Positions 7,969 through 16,084 of a stretch of DNA of 64,000 nt are shown here, piece after piece. The translations under genes were made by a program, and so were the position numbers. Numbering within the stretch: position 1 is the stretch's first letter; each line of letters opens with the position of its first letter. This DNA comes from Nocardia miyunensis NBRC 108239 (GTDB taxonomy: Bacteria > Actinomycetota > Actinomycetes > Mycobacteriales > Mycobacteriaceae): NCBI RefSeq assembly GCF_001613065.1, contig NZ_BDBQ01000073.1:1-64000 (forward strand). The letters run 5' to 3'. The notes beneath the pieces were generated by a model, which was given only the letters and a program-made list of their open reading frames with translations, had not been told where the DNA came from and ran no database searches.

Positions 7969-9015
7969 TCAGGACGCGATCAACACGCCGGCCAGGGCGA
8001 TCGTCGCCACCCAGACGGTAGAGGCGACGGCCAGGACCAGCGGGCGAGCGCCGACCTTCGCGATGGTGGATGCGCGGACTCCGCAGCCCAGGGCGAACAT
8101 CGCGGCGGTCAGCAGGACGCTCTGCACGGTTTTGGCATCGTCCAGGATCACGCCGGGAAGCAGTCCGGACGAGCGGAGCAGAACGCAGACGACAAACGCG
8201 ACGACGAACAGCGGGACGAGCGGCGGACGTTTCACCTCGACGTCCGCACCGAGCCGATTACGTTGGCGCACACTGAGAATCAGCATGACCGGTGCCAGCA
8301 TCAGCACGCGCGCGAGCTTCACCACCACCGCCGCGCCCAGTGCCGCACCACCGATCGCGCTGCTGGCCGCGACGACCTGAGCGACCTCGTGAATCGAACC
8401 GCCCGCCCAGAGACCGGCAGTTCTGCCGGACAGGCCGAACGCGTGCGACAGCAGCGGTATGGCCGGAATCATCAGGGTGCCGAACAGGATGACCAGCGCG
8501 ACCGCGGCGACCACCTCCTGCTCACCGGCATCGATGACGCCGTCGACGGCGGCGACCGCGGCGGCCCCGCAGATGGAGAATCCGCACGCGATGAGCACTC
8601 GCTGCGTCCAGCTCAGGCCGAGAAGTTTTCCGGCGAACATCGTTCCGGCGATGCCCAGGAAAACGATCGCGATCACGACGACGATCATGCCCCAGCCGAG
8701 ATCGACGATATTCCTGAGCATGAGCTGAAGGCCGAGAAGTGCCACACCGACTCGGAGAAGTCGCTTGGCGGAGAACTGCAATCCGGGTTGAATGTGTTCG
8801 GGAATTCGCACTGCGTTCGTCAGTATCGCCCCGAGCACGATCGCAATGAGCAACGGACTGATGGTCGGCAGGAAATAATTCACCGTCACCGCGATCGCCG
8901 TGGCGAGGACGCACAGCGTCACCCCGGGAAGCAACGCGGCGATCATACGCGAACGGTGTGCTCGCGTAACGTCCCCGACCGCTCTTGCCTGTTCACCATT
9001 CACGCGAGTGCTCAT
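7969..9015 (-). CDS. YeiH-family (UPF0324) putative sulfate/anion exporter
   Basis: A membrane protein of 348 residues with about ten hydrophobic segments. Family-typical stretches are ISPLLIAIVLGAILTNAVRI, FSAKRLLRVGVALLGLQLML, CGFSICGAAAVAAVDGVI and WAGGSIHEVAQVVAASSAIG; the GxSICGxxAI-like and SIHEVAQV motifs are hallmarks of YeiH proteins. Annotated members are called putative sulfate exporters, though few were tested. The ATG at 9015 was preferred over an in-frame ATG six codons upstream. It is divergent from a LysR gene, the same pairing as E. coli yeiH-yeiE, so the LysR product probably controls it. Confidence 0.88.
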   Translation of the reverse strand: MSTRVNGEQARAVGDVTRAHRSRMIAALLPGVTLCVLATAIAVTVNYFLPTISPLLIAIVLGAILTNAVRIPEHIQPGLQFSAKRLLRVGVALLGLQLMLRNIVDLGWGMIVVVIAIVFLGIAGTMFAGKLLGLSWTQRVLIACGFSICGAAAVAAVDGVIDAGEQEVVAAVALVILFGTLMIPAIPLLSHAFGLSGRTAGLWAGGSIHEVAQVVAASSAIGGAALGAAVVVKLARVLMLAPVMLILSVRQRNRLGADVEVKRPPLVPLFVVAFVVCVLLRSSGLLPGVILDDAKTVQSVLLTAAMFALGCGVRASTIAKVGARPLVLAVASTVWVATIALAGVLIAS

Positions 9016-9116
9016 GAATTCACAGTGGAGCATTACCGGTGGATCCGGAAGACCAATTTTTTACATGAGGCCATATCAGATGGACATACCCCCGGGCCGG
9101 GCTATATCGTCGACGC

Positions 9117-10049
9117 ATGTCGAGGCGGTTCCCTGATTTCAGTGCGCTGGAGCTGCTGGTAGGCGTAGACGATTACGGGAGCCTGAGCGCCGCGGGCCGC
9201 AAGCTGGGGATTCCCCAGCCCAATGCGAGCCGAGTCGTCAAGCGGCTGGAGCGGCAGTTCGGTGTGCCCCTGGTCGAGCGCAAGCCCAGCGGATCGTCAC
9301 TCACAGCGCAGGGGACCGTCGTCGCGCACTGGGCGCGCATCGTTCTGGCCGACGCCGATAAACTTCTCGACGTCGCGGAGGGACTGCGTATCGGACATTC
9401 CCCGGAACTCACCGTGGGCGCGAGTATGACGGTCGCCGAACATCTGCTGCCGCGCTGGCTCGGCCGACTTCGCGGATTGCATCCGGAGATAACCGTTCAT
9501 CTCCAGGTCTACAATTCTTCCCGGGTATTCGAGCGAGTGATCAGCGGTGAATGCGGAGTCGGCTTCGTGGAGTCGCCGACGGTTCCAGCCGAACTGCACA
9601 GTATCGCGGTAGCCCGGGACAGACTAATCGTCGTCGTGCATCCGGAACATCCGTGGGCTCGAACCGGAAAACCGATTCCGATCGCCGAATTGGCCGCGAC
9701 GCCGCTGGTGGTTCGAGAACCCGGTTCGGGTATGCGGAATACGCTGGACACGGCGCTACAAGAATACGACCGGGCAGAGCCGCTATTGGAATTGGGCAGT
9801 GCCGCCGCTATTCGCACCAGCGTATTGGAGGGCGTCGGGCCCGCGGTTCTGAGCACCTTGGCCGTCGGCGATCACGTGAGTTCCGGCGCCCTGCGAACCG
9901 TCGAGGTCGAGGGCTTGGACATGTCCAGACTGCTCAGAGCGGTGTGGCGCTCGCCGCGCCGCCTGGAGGGCCCCGCGGGCGAACTCGTTCAGCTGGCGTG
10001 CGGCGGGGCCCGGGACGGCGGGGATCCGGAATCGGAGTCCGACCGATAA
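9117..10049 (+). CDS. LysR-family transcriptional regulator
   Basis: A 310-residue LysR regulator. The N-terminal helix-turn-helix (residues 8-60) reads LVGVDDYGSLSAAGRKLGIP with NASRVVKRLERQFGVPLVER. The C-terminal part forms the two-lobed effector-binding domain, beginning LTVGASMTVAEHLLPRWLGR. It is divergent from the yeiH-like gene across about 100 bases, the usual layout for a LysR protein that regulates its neighbour. A longer-than-usual charged tail (GGARDGGDPESESDR) ends the protein. The effector is unknown; sulfur compounds are a guess from the neighbour. Confidence 0.88.
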   Translation: MSRRFPDFSALELLVGVDDYGSLSAAGRKLGIPQPNASRVVKRLERQFGVPLVERKPSGSSLTAQGTVVAHWARIVLADADKLLDVAEGLRIGHSPELTVGASMTVAEHLLPRWLGRLRGLHPEITVHLQVYNSSRVFERVISGECGVGFVESPTVPAELHSIAVARDRLIVVVHPEHPWARTGKPIPIAELAATPLVVREPGSGMRNTLDTALQEYDRAEPLLELGSAAAIRTSVLEGVGPAVLSTLAVGDHVSSGALRTVEVEGLDMSRLLRAVWRSPRRLEGPAGELVQLACGGARDGGDPESESDR

Positions 10050-10134
10050 CCGACTCGGGACCGTCCGCCACCGGCGTCCCTGCTTTACTCTGGGGGACAT
10101 ACATGCGAACAATTCGGGACACCGAAAGGCGGGC

Positions 10135-11160
10135 ATGAAGCCACTGGCGCGGTACGCGGCCTTGAACGATTACGTGGCTCTCGGGCAGTCCCTGGGCCTG
10201 GATCCCGCCCGGCTGCTCCGCGAGGCAGGGCTCGATCCCGCGAGTCTGAGCATGCAGGATCGGTGGGTGCCAGCCTCGGCCGTCACCGAGTTGCTGGAAC
10301 ACTCCGCCGCCGAATCCGGCCGCGAGGATTTCGGGCTGCTGCTCGCCGAACGGCGACGCCTGTCCAATCTCGGCCCGCTCGGCCTCGTCATCCGCGAGGA
10401 GCCCGATGTGCGCAGCGCACTCGAACTGATGGTCCGCCACCAGCATGCCTACAACGAAGCGCTGTACATCCGGCTCACCGAACGCAACGGCATCGCCAGC
10501 GTCCGCCTGCGTCTGGACACCGGCGAACGCCGCAGCACCCGCCAGGCCACCGAACTGGCGATCGGTGCGACGCACGGCATCCTGCGCGGATTTCTGGGAG
10601 CGAACTGGCAGCCCGCCGAAACCACCTTCACCCATCCCGCGCCGCGCGATCGCACCACCCATCGACGACTGTTCGGCCCGCAGGTGAAATTCGATCACGA
10701 GTTCACCGGAATGACCTTGTACACAACGGATCTCGACACCCCGAACCCGATGTCGGATCCGCTGCTGCGTCCCTATGCCCAACAGTTACTCGACTCGGTG
10801 AGCACGACGGCGGAGACGGCGGTTCGCGATCGGGTGCAGGAACTCGTGGAACTGCTGCTGCCGACCGGGCGTTGCTCCGCCGATCAGGTCGCCCGCAGCC
10901 TGGGCGTCGACCGCCGTACCGTGCACCGCCGCCTGGCCGACGAGGGGTGCACCTATTCGGAGATTCTCGACACCACCCGCATCGATCTGGCGCGCCGGGC
11001 GGTGGGGAATCCGGGACGCTCGTTCACCGAGATCGCCGGAATGCTGGGCTTCTCCAGCCCCGCCGGCTTCACCCGCTGGTTTCGCGGTCAGTACGGGTGC
11101 AGCCCGACCCAGTGGCGCCGGGATGCATCGAAAGACGCTGCCCACGAAGGGAATAGGTAG
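10135..11160 (+). CDS. AraC-family regulator with arabinose-operon-regulator-like N-domain
   Basis: A 341-residue regulator of the OruR/ArgR-like AraC group. The N-terminal ligand domain begins PLARYAALNDYVALGQSLGL and includes FGLLLAERRRLSNLGPLGLV. The C-terminal 100 residues carry two helix-turn-helix motifs: ADQVARSLGVDRRTVHRRLA and FTEIAGMLGFSSPAGFTRWF with FRGQYGCSPTQWRR. It is convergent with the BKACE gene (34 bases between stops) and is the only regulator beside that three-gene operon, so it is the likely controller. The ligand is unknown. Confidence 0.87.
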   Translation: MKPLARYAALNDYVALGQSLGLDPARLLREAGLDPASLSMQDRWVPASAVTELLEHSAAESGREDFGLLLAERRRLSNLGPLGLVIREEPDVRSALELMVRHQHAYNEALYIRLTERNGIASVRLRLDTGERRSTRQATELAIGATHGILRGFLGANWQPAETTFTHPAPRDRTTHRRLFGPQVKFDHEFTGMTLYTTDLDTPNPMSDPLLRPYAQQLLDSVSTTAETAVRDRVQELVELLLPTGRCSADQVARSLGVDRRTVHRRLADEGCTYSEILDTTRIDLARRAVGNPGRSFTEIAGMLGFSSPAGFTRWFRGQYGCSPTQWRRDASKDAAHEGNR

Positions 11161-11193
11161 TCGGCCGAATTCACCTCGGCCACCCCGCCCCGC

Positions 11194-12246
11194 TCAGGCG
11201 TGGTGGGTGAAACCGACCTGCCCCGGCTTCCGGTTCGGCGCGAAACCGATCTTCGCCAACGTCTCGTCGGCATCGCGGTAGCGCTCGTCGAGCCGGTAGA
11301 TCTGACGCGCTTCCTTACCGGTCGCCACCTCGCGGCCAAGTTCTCCGGCGATGCGGACGAGCTGCTCGATCTGCCGCACCGAGGTCATCTTCTCGCCCTT
11401 GCGGCCCCACAGCGTGTCCTCGTTACCGCAGCGGGTGTGCAGTCCCATGGCGATGGCCATGGTGTTGACCGGGAGGCAACTGCGCATGAGCGTCTCGAGC
11501 GTCAGCACGGCGCCATCGGGAACACGGCGGATGAACTCCATCATGTTGTACGGATTCGGGCCGTCGAAGCCGCCGCCGATGCCGACCCAGGTGACCATCA
11601 TCGGACCGGTGTACCCGCCGCGCCGGATCAGCCGCTCCACGGTCTCCAGCTGCGGAATGCTGGAGAGCTGGAAGTGCGGCTGAATCCCGTTGGCCTGCAA
11701 CCGCATCAGATGCTCCTCAACCCAACCGGGCCCCGCCGGGACGTACATTTCGCGATACGCCTCGTACACCTCCGGCCGGGTGAACGACGTACCGGCGATA
11801 TCGTCGTCGGTCATCAATTCCACGATGTTCATCTGGCTGGTATTGATGGCGATGGTGACCTGATCCGGCTTCGGGTCCAATTCCGCGAGCATGTGACGGG
11901 TGTCGTCGGACAGCCATTTCGCATCGGCGCCCGCGCCCTCCGGCGCGAACGAGATGGACCCGCCGACCTGCAGGATCATCTCCGGAACAGCCTCGCGCAG
12001 GCGACTCAGCAGCTCGTTGAACTGCGACAGCCGCTTCGACCCCTTGCCGTCCAGCTCGCGCACGTGGATGTGCAGGACGGTAGCGCCGGCCTCGTAGCAG
12101 TCGACGGCCTGCTGGACGTGCTCGTCCATCGTCAGCGGCAGGTCGTCGCGGAAATCGCCGGGTTCCCATTCCGGGCCGTAGGGCGCGACGGTGATGACCA
12201 GCTTCTCCTGGTTCTCGGGGAACAGGGCGTCGTCGTGAAAGAACAT
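11194..12246 (-). CDS. BKACE-family beta-keto acid cleavage enzyme (DUF849)
   Basis: A 350-residue zinc enzyme of the 3-keto-5-aminohexanoate cleavage superfamily. These enzymes condense a beta-keto acid with acetyl-CoA and split it into a CoA ester and a new acetoacetate-type product. Visible motifs are ITVAPYGPEW, the metal-binding ATVLHIHVRELDGKGS (HxH), QVGGSISF, FTRPEVYEAYREMY, PHFQLSSIPQLETVERLI and VGIGGGFDGPNPYNMMEFIR. SD AAGGAG lies before ATG 12246. It is the last gene of an operon with a TauD-type dioxygenase and a quinone-oxidoreductase-like gene, with 40 bases before it. The family is broad and the substrate cannot be read from sequence; carnitine- or lysine-related acids are known possibilities. 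Confidence 0.88.
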   Translation of the reverse strand: MFFHDDALFPENQEKLVITVAPYGPEWEPGDFRDDLPLTMDEHVQQAVDCYEAGATVLHIHVRELDGKGSKRLSQFNELLSRLREAVPEMILQVGGSISFAPEGAGADAKWLSDDTRHMLAELDPKPDQVTIAINTSQMNIVELMTDDDIAGTSFTRPEVYEAYREMYVPAGPGWVEEHLMRLQANGIQPHFQLSSIPQLETVERLIRRGGYTGPMMVTWVGIGGGFDGPNPYNMMEFIRRVPDGAVLTLETLMRSCLPVNTMAIAMGLHTRCGNEDTLWGRKGEKMTSVRQIEQLVRIAGELGREVATGKEARQIYRLDERYRDADETLAKIGFAPNRKPGQVGFTHHA

Positions 12247-12286
12247 GATGCTACTCCTTGCGAAATCTGTTGTGGTGAAATAAATT

Positions 12287-13180
12287 TCAGAACGGCTTGT
12301 CGCCGATGATGCCCGCTCGCTCCATCTTGCGAACAGCGGGGAAGTAGTCCTGGACCGCGTAGTGCTGAGTGCAGCGGTTGTCCCAGATGGCGAAGCTGTT
12401 CTCGGTCCACCGCCAGCGGACCTGATATTCGGGAATGCTCGCCTGCCGGATGAGATAGTTCAGCAGTTCGGACGCGCCGGGCGAGTAGTCGATGCCGAAG
12501 CGCACGTTCTCCGGGGTGTGGTAGTTGACGAAGTGCGTGGTGAAAGCGTTGACGAACAGCACTTTCTCACCGGTTTCGGGATGCGTGCGCACCACGGGAT
12601 GTTCCGCGTCGGGGAATTGTTCGTGCAGCCGGAGGCGTTCCTCGGTCGAGCGCATCGCACCGAAACTGGCCTCCATGGAGTGGCGCGCCCGCAACCCTTC
12701 GATCCGCGATCGCACCCGGTCGGGCAGACGCCGGTACGCCTCGGCCATATTCACCCAGATGGTGTCGCCGCCGACCGCGGGCGTCCGCACGCAGCGCAGG
12801 ACGCATCCCATCAGGGGCGCCTCCCGGAAGGTGGCATCGCAGTGGAAGGAGTTCTCGTAGTGTTCGGGTGCGCTGTCGAGATCCTTGTAGATGCGAACGA
12901 GGCCGGGGTACTCGGGATCGCTGCCCAGCACCGGATGATCCTCCAGCGGACCGAAACGTTTTGCGAGAGCGACATGTTCGGCTCGGCTGATGTTCTGGTC
13001 GCGGAAGAACAGCACCTTGTACTCGAGCAGCGCAGCTCGCAGCGCGGCGAACAGTGCGTCGTCGCGGGCTACCTCGCCGAGATCCAGATCGAACAGTTCC
13101 GCGCCGATGGTACAGGTCAGCGGCTGTATGCCGAACGGCGCAGATCTGGTCGAAATATCTTCGGGGGCAATGCTTGTCAT
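12287..13180 (-). CDS. TauD/TfdA-family Fe(II)/2-oxoglutarate dioxygenase
   Basis: A 297-residue dioxygenase of the taurine/2,4-D type that uses iron and 2-oxoglutarate to hydroxylate its substrate. The N-terminal IGAELFDLDLGEVARDDALF is family-typical. The iron ligands are visible as HCD in ENSFHCDATFREAP and the distal His in NRCTQHYAVQDYFP; a late Arg (VRKMERAGIIG) would bind 2-oxoglutarate. Start ATG 13180 overlaps the stop of the upstream oxidoreductase gene (ATGA). Its operon position with BKACE suggests it oxidises a precursor of the keto acid. The substrate is not identifiable. Confidence 0.9.
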   Translation of the reverse strand: MTSIAPEDISTRSAPFGIQPLTCTIGAELFDLDLGEVARDDALFAALRAALLEYKVLFFRDQNISRAEHVALAKRFGPLEDHPVLGSDPEYPGLVRIYKDLDSAPEHYENSFHCDATFREAPLMGCVLRCVRTPAVGGDTIWVNMAEAYRRLPDRVRSRIEGLRARHSMEASFGAMRSTEERLRLHEQFPDAEHPVVRTHPETGEKVLFVNAFTTHFVNYHTPENVRFGIDYSPGASELLNYLIRQASIPEYQVRWRWTENSFAIWDNRCTQHYAVQDYFPAVRKMERAGIIGDKPF

Positions 13181-14169
13181 GAGAATCCCTCCTGGTCAAC
13201 GGTGAGTACCGACGAGCCGATGCTCGTTCCCTTCGCCAGATCGCGATGTGCGGCAACAGCATCCGCGAGTTCATAGCGTTGATGGATGCCGATGCGGATA
13301 CGCCCCTGCGCCACGTGGGAGAACAGTTCATCGGCGAGTTCGGCGCGTTCGGCGGGATCGGCGATGTAATCGGCCAGGGCCGGACGGGTGACGAACACCG
13401 ACCCTTCGACCGCCAACCGCATGGCATCGATCGGCGGGATGGGGCCGGACGAGGTTCCGAAACACACCAGAAGTCCGCGGCGCGCCAGCGAATTCAGCGA
13501 TGATTCGAAGGTGGTGCGGCCGATGCTGTCGTAGACCACCCGCACGCCGACGCCATCGGTCAGCTCGCGAACACGTTGTGCGATATCCTCTTCGGTGTAC
13601 ACGATGACGTGATCACAGCCGTGGGCGCGGGCGATCTCGGCCTTGTGGGCGTTGGACACCGTCCCGATCACGGTGATACCCAACAGTTTTGCCCACTGGA
13701 TGAAGATCAGGCCCACCCCACCGGCCGCGGCGTGCAGCAGCACGGTGTCACCGGATCGCAGTGGGTGGATGCGGCGCAGCAGGTATGCCGTCGTCAGCCC
13801 GCGCATGGTCATCGCCGCGGCGGTGTCGAACGCAACCTCGCGCGGGAGCCGGATCAGATGTTCGGCAGCCATCACCCGCTCGGTGCTGTAGGCCCCCAGC
13901 GGGCTGCCGGTGTAGGTGACCCGATCACCCGCGGCGAAGTCGGTCACACCGGGTCCGACGGCCTCGATCACGCCCGCCGCTTCCACGCCCATCCCGGCGG
14001 GCAGCGGCACCGGGTACAGCCCGGTCCGGAAATAGATGTCCGCGAAGTTCAGGCCCACGGCCAGGTGCCGAATCCGCACCTCGCCCGGGCCCGGCTCACC
14101 GACCTCGACGCGCTCCCATCGGAGCACCTCGGGCGCACCGGTCTCGTAGAAGCGAAAAGCTTGTGCCAC
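13177..14169 (-). CDS. Quinone oxidoreductase-like NADPH dehydrogenase (zinc-free MDR)
   Basis: A 330-residue medium-chain dehydrogenase/reductase of the QOR type. The N-terminal GroES-like part has GPGEVRIRHLAVGLNFADIY with FRTGLYP and MGVEAAGVIEAVGPGV. The Rossmann part has GDTVLLHAAAGGVGLIFIQW, whose AAAGGVG motif binds NADPH, and HKAEIARAHGCDHVIVY. Catalytic zinc ligands of alcohol dehydrogenases are absent, as usual for QORs. GTG 14169 follows a GAGGAG ribosome site. It is the first gene of the operon with the TauD-type and BKACE genes, with a 4-base overlap to the next. Confidence 0.9.
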   Translation of the reverse strand: MAQAFRFYETGAPEVLRWERVEVGEPGPGEVRIRHLAVGLNFADIYFRTGLYPVPLPAGMGVEAAGVIEAVGPGVTDFAAGDRVTYTGSPLGAYSTERVMAAEHLIRLPREVAFDTAAAMTMRGLTTAYLLRRIHPLRSGDTVLLHAAAGGVGLIFIQWAKLLGITVIGTVSNAHKAEIARAHGCDHVIVYTEEDIAQRVRELTDGVGVRVVYDSIGRTTFESSLNSLARRGLLVCFGTSSGPIPPIDAMRLAVEGSVFVTRPALADYIADPAERAELADELFSHVAQGRIRIGIHQRYELADAVAAHRDLAKGTSIGSSVLTVDQEGFS

Positions 14170-14568
14170 AGCGTATCTCCTCGTTCGCCGAGTGGGGGCG
14201 CTCGCGCCCGCACGGCCGATGTCACCCGGCGCGCCCGCCCATCGGGCGGGTAGCGAATCTCGGTCCGCCGACCGCGTTGCCCGATGCGATCAACGGTAGA
14301 GGTCCGAACGAGGATTTTCTTACCTTTCCGGGACGCAGTTCTTTTCATATCGGGACAGCAGGTGCGTCACAACGGGCAGCCTTCATTCGCGCGCCCTGTC
14401 GGATCAGTTCGCGGACCCTGTCGGGTCAGCGAATCGGGAACAGCGCGCCCAGGTCGGCAATGGCGATTAACCGAGGCAGGCTGGACGAACTCGCCCATTC
14501 GATTCATTGATCGTCAGCCGATTTCATCCCTGGCTGCGTAAATTCCCCCGAAATCATCGAGTCCGCAA
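14170..14568. other. Intergenic region between two minus-strand units
   Basis: About 400 bases with no convincing gene. It must hold the promoter of the oxidoreductase-dioxygenase-BKACE operon at its left and the end of the lipoprotein gene at its right. Frames open here on both strands show no family features. I see no clear terminator or palindrome. Confidence 0.5.
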
Positions 14569-15198
14569 TCAGGCTCCGGCTTGAATCGGCTGAATATGAG
14601 CGGCGGCAGCCCCGGACGCTTTGTCCGCATTGTCGACCGGATTACCGACGCTCCACGGCACCGAGATCTGCGTGGTTTCGTTCGGCGGGGTGACCGATAC
14701 CTTCGTCGGAGTCCACAACGTCGTCTTCTCGCCCGGCGGCACGCTGCCCGAGGGGTCGATGTAGGAGATGACGCTGTGCGCGCTGGCCCCCGGTACGAGT
14801 GTCACCGGCGACGGGTCGCCGACCCGCGGAAGCGAGTAGGTCGACCCCGGTCCGACCAGATCGACGCCCGGGAAGCCGGACAGCACGCAGGCGTGCGCCG
14901 AGCGATTGGTGAAGATGAGCGGCAGATTGTAGTGCGTACCGGCGGCTCCGAGCTCGCCCTGAACGTTCACGGGAACCTCTTCCTGCGAGCCGAGCCGGGC
15001 CGAGAGCTCAGCGGTGTGGCAGGGCGCGGACGCATTCGACTCGTGCGCGGCCGACGCCGCGGGGGACGCGGCCTGCTGGGCGGTCGACATCTGCGGCGTC
15101 GTCCCCGGCACCGCCGAATCGTTCCCCTGACATGCCGAGACCGACAGCGCGAGCCCCGCCACGGCCACAACGATCCCCACCGAATTTCCGAATTTCAC
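14569..15198 (-). CDS. DUF4232-family secreted lipoprotein
   Basis: A 209-residue predicted lipoprotein. It starts with a signal peptide MKFGNSVGIVVAVAGLALSV and a lipobox ending LSVSAC, so it would be lipid-anchored at the outer face of the membrane. A Ser/Ala/Pro-rich linker (about residues 25-55) precedes a DUF4232 beta-sandwich domain with CHTAELSARLGSQ, HYNLPLIFTNRSAHACVLSG and FPGVDLVGP. Such domains are common in actinobacterial exported proteins of unknown role. GTG 15198 was chosen because a GGGAG ribosome site lies correctly upstream; a longer frame exists but lacks one. Confidence 0.85.
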   Translation of the reverse strand: MKFGNSVGIVVAVAGLALSVSACQGNDSAVPGTTPQMSTAQQAASPAASAAHESNASAPCHTAELSARLGSQEEVPVNVQGELGAAGTHYNLPLIFTNRSAHACVLSGFPGVDLVGPGSTYSLPRVGDPSPVTLVPGASAHSVISYIDPSGSVPPGEKTTLWTPTKVSVTPPNETTQISVPWSVGNPVDNADKASGAAAAHIQPIQAGA

Positions 15199-15464
15199 GC
15201 CACTCCCATAGATATTCGAACGAGGTTGCGCCAACCCCACGTAATTCCTGAATCCGTCGCAAACCTTACCGCCTCACCATCGAATCCACGGTGCAACGAC
15301 CTGTTCGGACGGGAATTACTATATGCGCGACTTTTCACAGCCCCGATCTGTAAACGGTTTGTACCCGGCACGCGATATAGGCCGTCCAGCTGTGAGAAAT
15401 ATCGTGCCCGGAAGGTTCGCTCGGATACCGATTCCCGAAGATTCGCCGGCCGCGGCGAGACCGA

Positions 15465-15707
15465 TCAGCCGGGATGGACCTCGAGATACAGGACCAGCAG
15501 CGCGATCCACACGATCAGCAGAACGATCGTAGACACTCGGGGGCGACCCGAGCGGCGGTAGGTGTGCGGCCGCAACCAGCCGGTGTCGACGATTCCTTCG
15601 ATGGCCCGCGCGCGAACATCGCCGGGCTCGGGTGCATCTGATTGGTCCCGATCGGAACCACTCGATTGGGAGTCGCCGCCATCGGACTGATGGCTGTGGT
15701 GGTCCAT
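15465..15707 (-). CDS. Small single-span membrane protein, paralogue A
   Basis: An 80-residue protein of unknown function. The N-terminal two-thirds is hydrophilic and acidic (DGGDSQSSGSDRDQSDAPE). The C-terminus holds GRPRVSTIVLLIVWIALLVL followed by YLEVHPG, one membrane helix ending a few residues before the stop. The following plus-side neighbour (15797-16030) has the same C-terminal block, so the two are paralogues. The shared motif and spacing suggest both are translated. I do not recognise a named family. Confidence 0.7.
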   Translation of the reverse strand: MDHHSHQSDGGDSQSSGSDRDQSDAPEPGDVRARAIEGIVDTGWLRPHTYRRSGRPRVSTIVLLIVWIALLVLYLEVHPG

Positions 15708-15796
15708 GCCGGAACGCTATCCGGGCGCGCCCGCACGCGTGCGGAATTCGTGCGAATCGGAATGGGTTCGTGTGGTGACCGCGGGCGCGGGTCGGC

Positions 15797-16030
15797 TCAT
15801 GCCGGGCGTATCTCCAGGTAGAGGGCCAGCACCGCGATCCAGACCGACATGAGTACCAGGGTGGACACCCGGGGCCGACCGAGTTGCTGCCGACGCGGCC
15901 ACAGCCGGTGGTAGCGGGAGTGCCCGGGAGCGTCCGAATGCGACTCGGCATCGGGCCCTGTCACCGAGAGGGTCGGCCCCTCGGCGGGGCCTGCGCCACC
16001 ACCTGTCACATCATCGTTACCGAGCGTCAT
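15797..16030 (-). CDS. Small single-span membrane protein, paralogue B
   Basis: A 77-residue protein whose end GRPRVSTLVLMSVWIAVLAL plus YLEIRPA matches paralogue A (GRPRVST-VL--VWIA-L-LYLE--P). The N-terminal half is hydrophilic (DDVTGGGAGPAEGPTLSVTG) and not similar, then a basic stretch RYHRLWPRRQQLGRPR sits before the helix. The Arg-rich flank suggests an N-in, C-out orientation. It is transcribed toward paralogue A, 89 bases away, and lies just downstream... in map order beside recQ. Function unknown. Confidence 0.7.
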   Translation of the reverse strand: MTLGNDDVTGGGAGPAEGPTLSVTGPDAESHSDAPGHSRYHRLWPRRQQLGRPRVSTLVLMSVWIAVLALYLEIRPA

Positions 16031-16084
16031 ATCAGAACGTTACCCACATTCCTGGTCGTGATAAACGGATGGTCCGTGCCACAT

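Noticed and set aside
7696..9162. 488-codon plus-strand frame opposite the yeiH-like gene
   Set aside because: Asp/Arg/His-rich shadow; the minus strand has the YeiH motifs.
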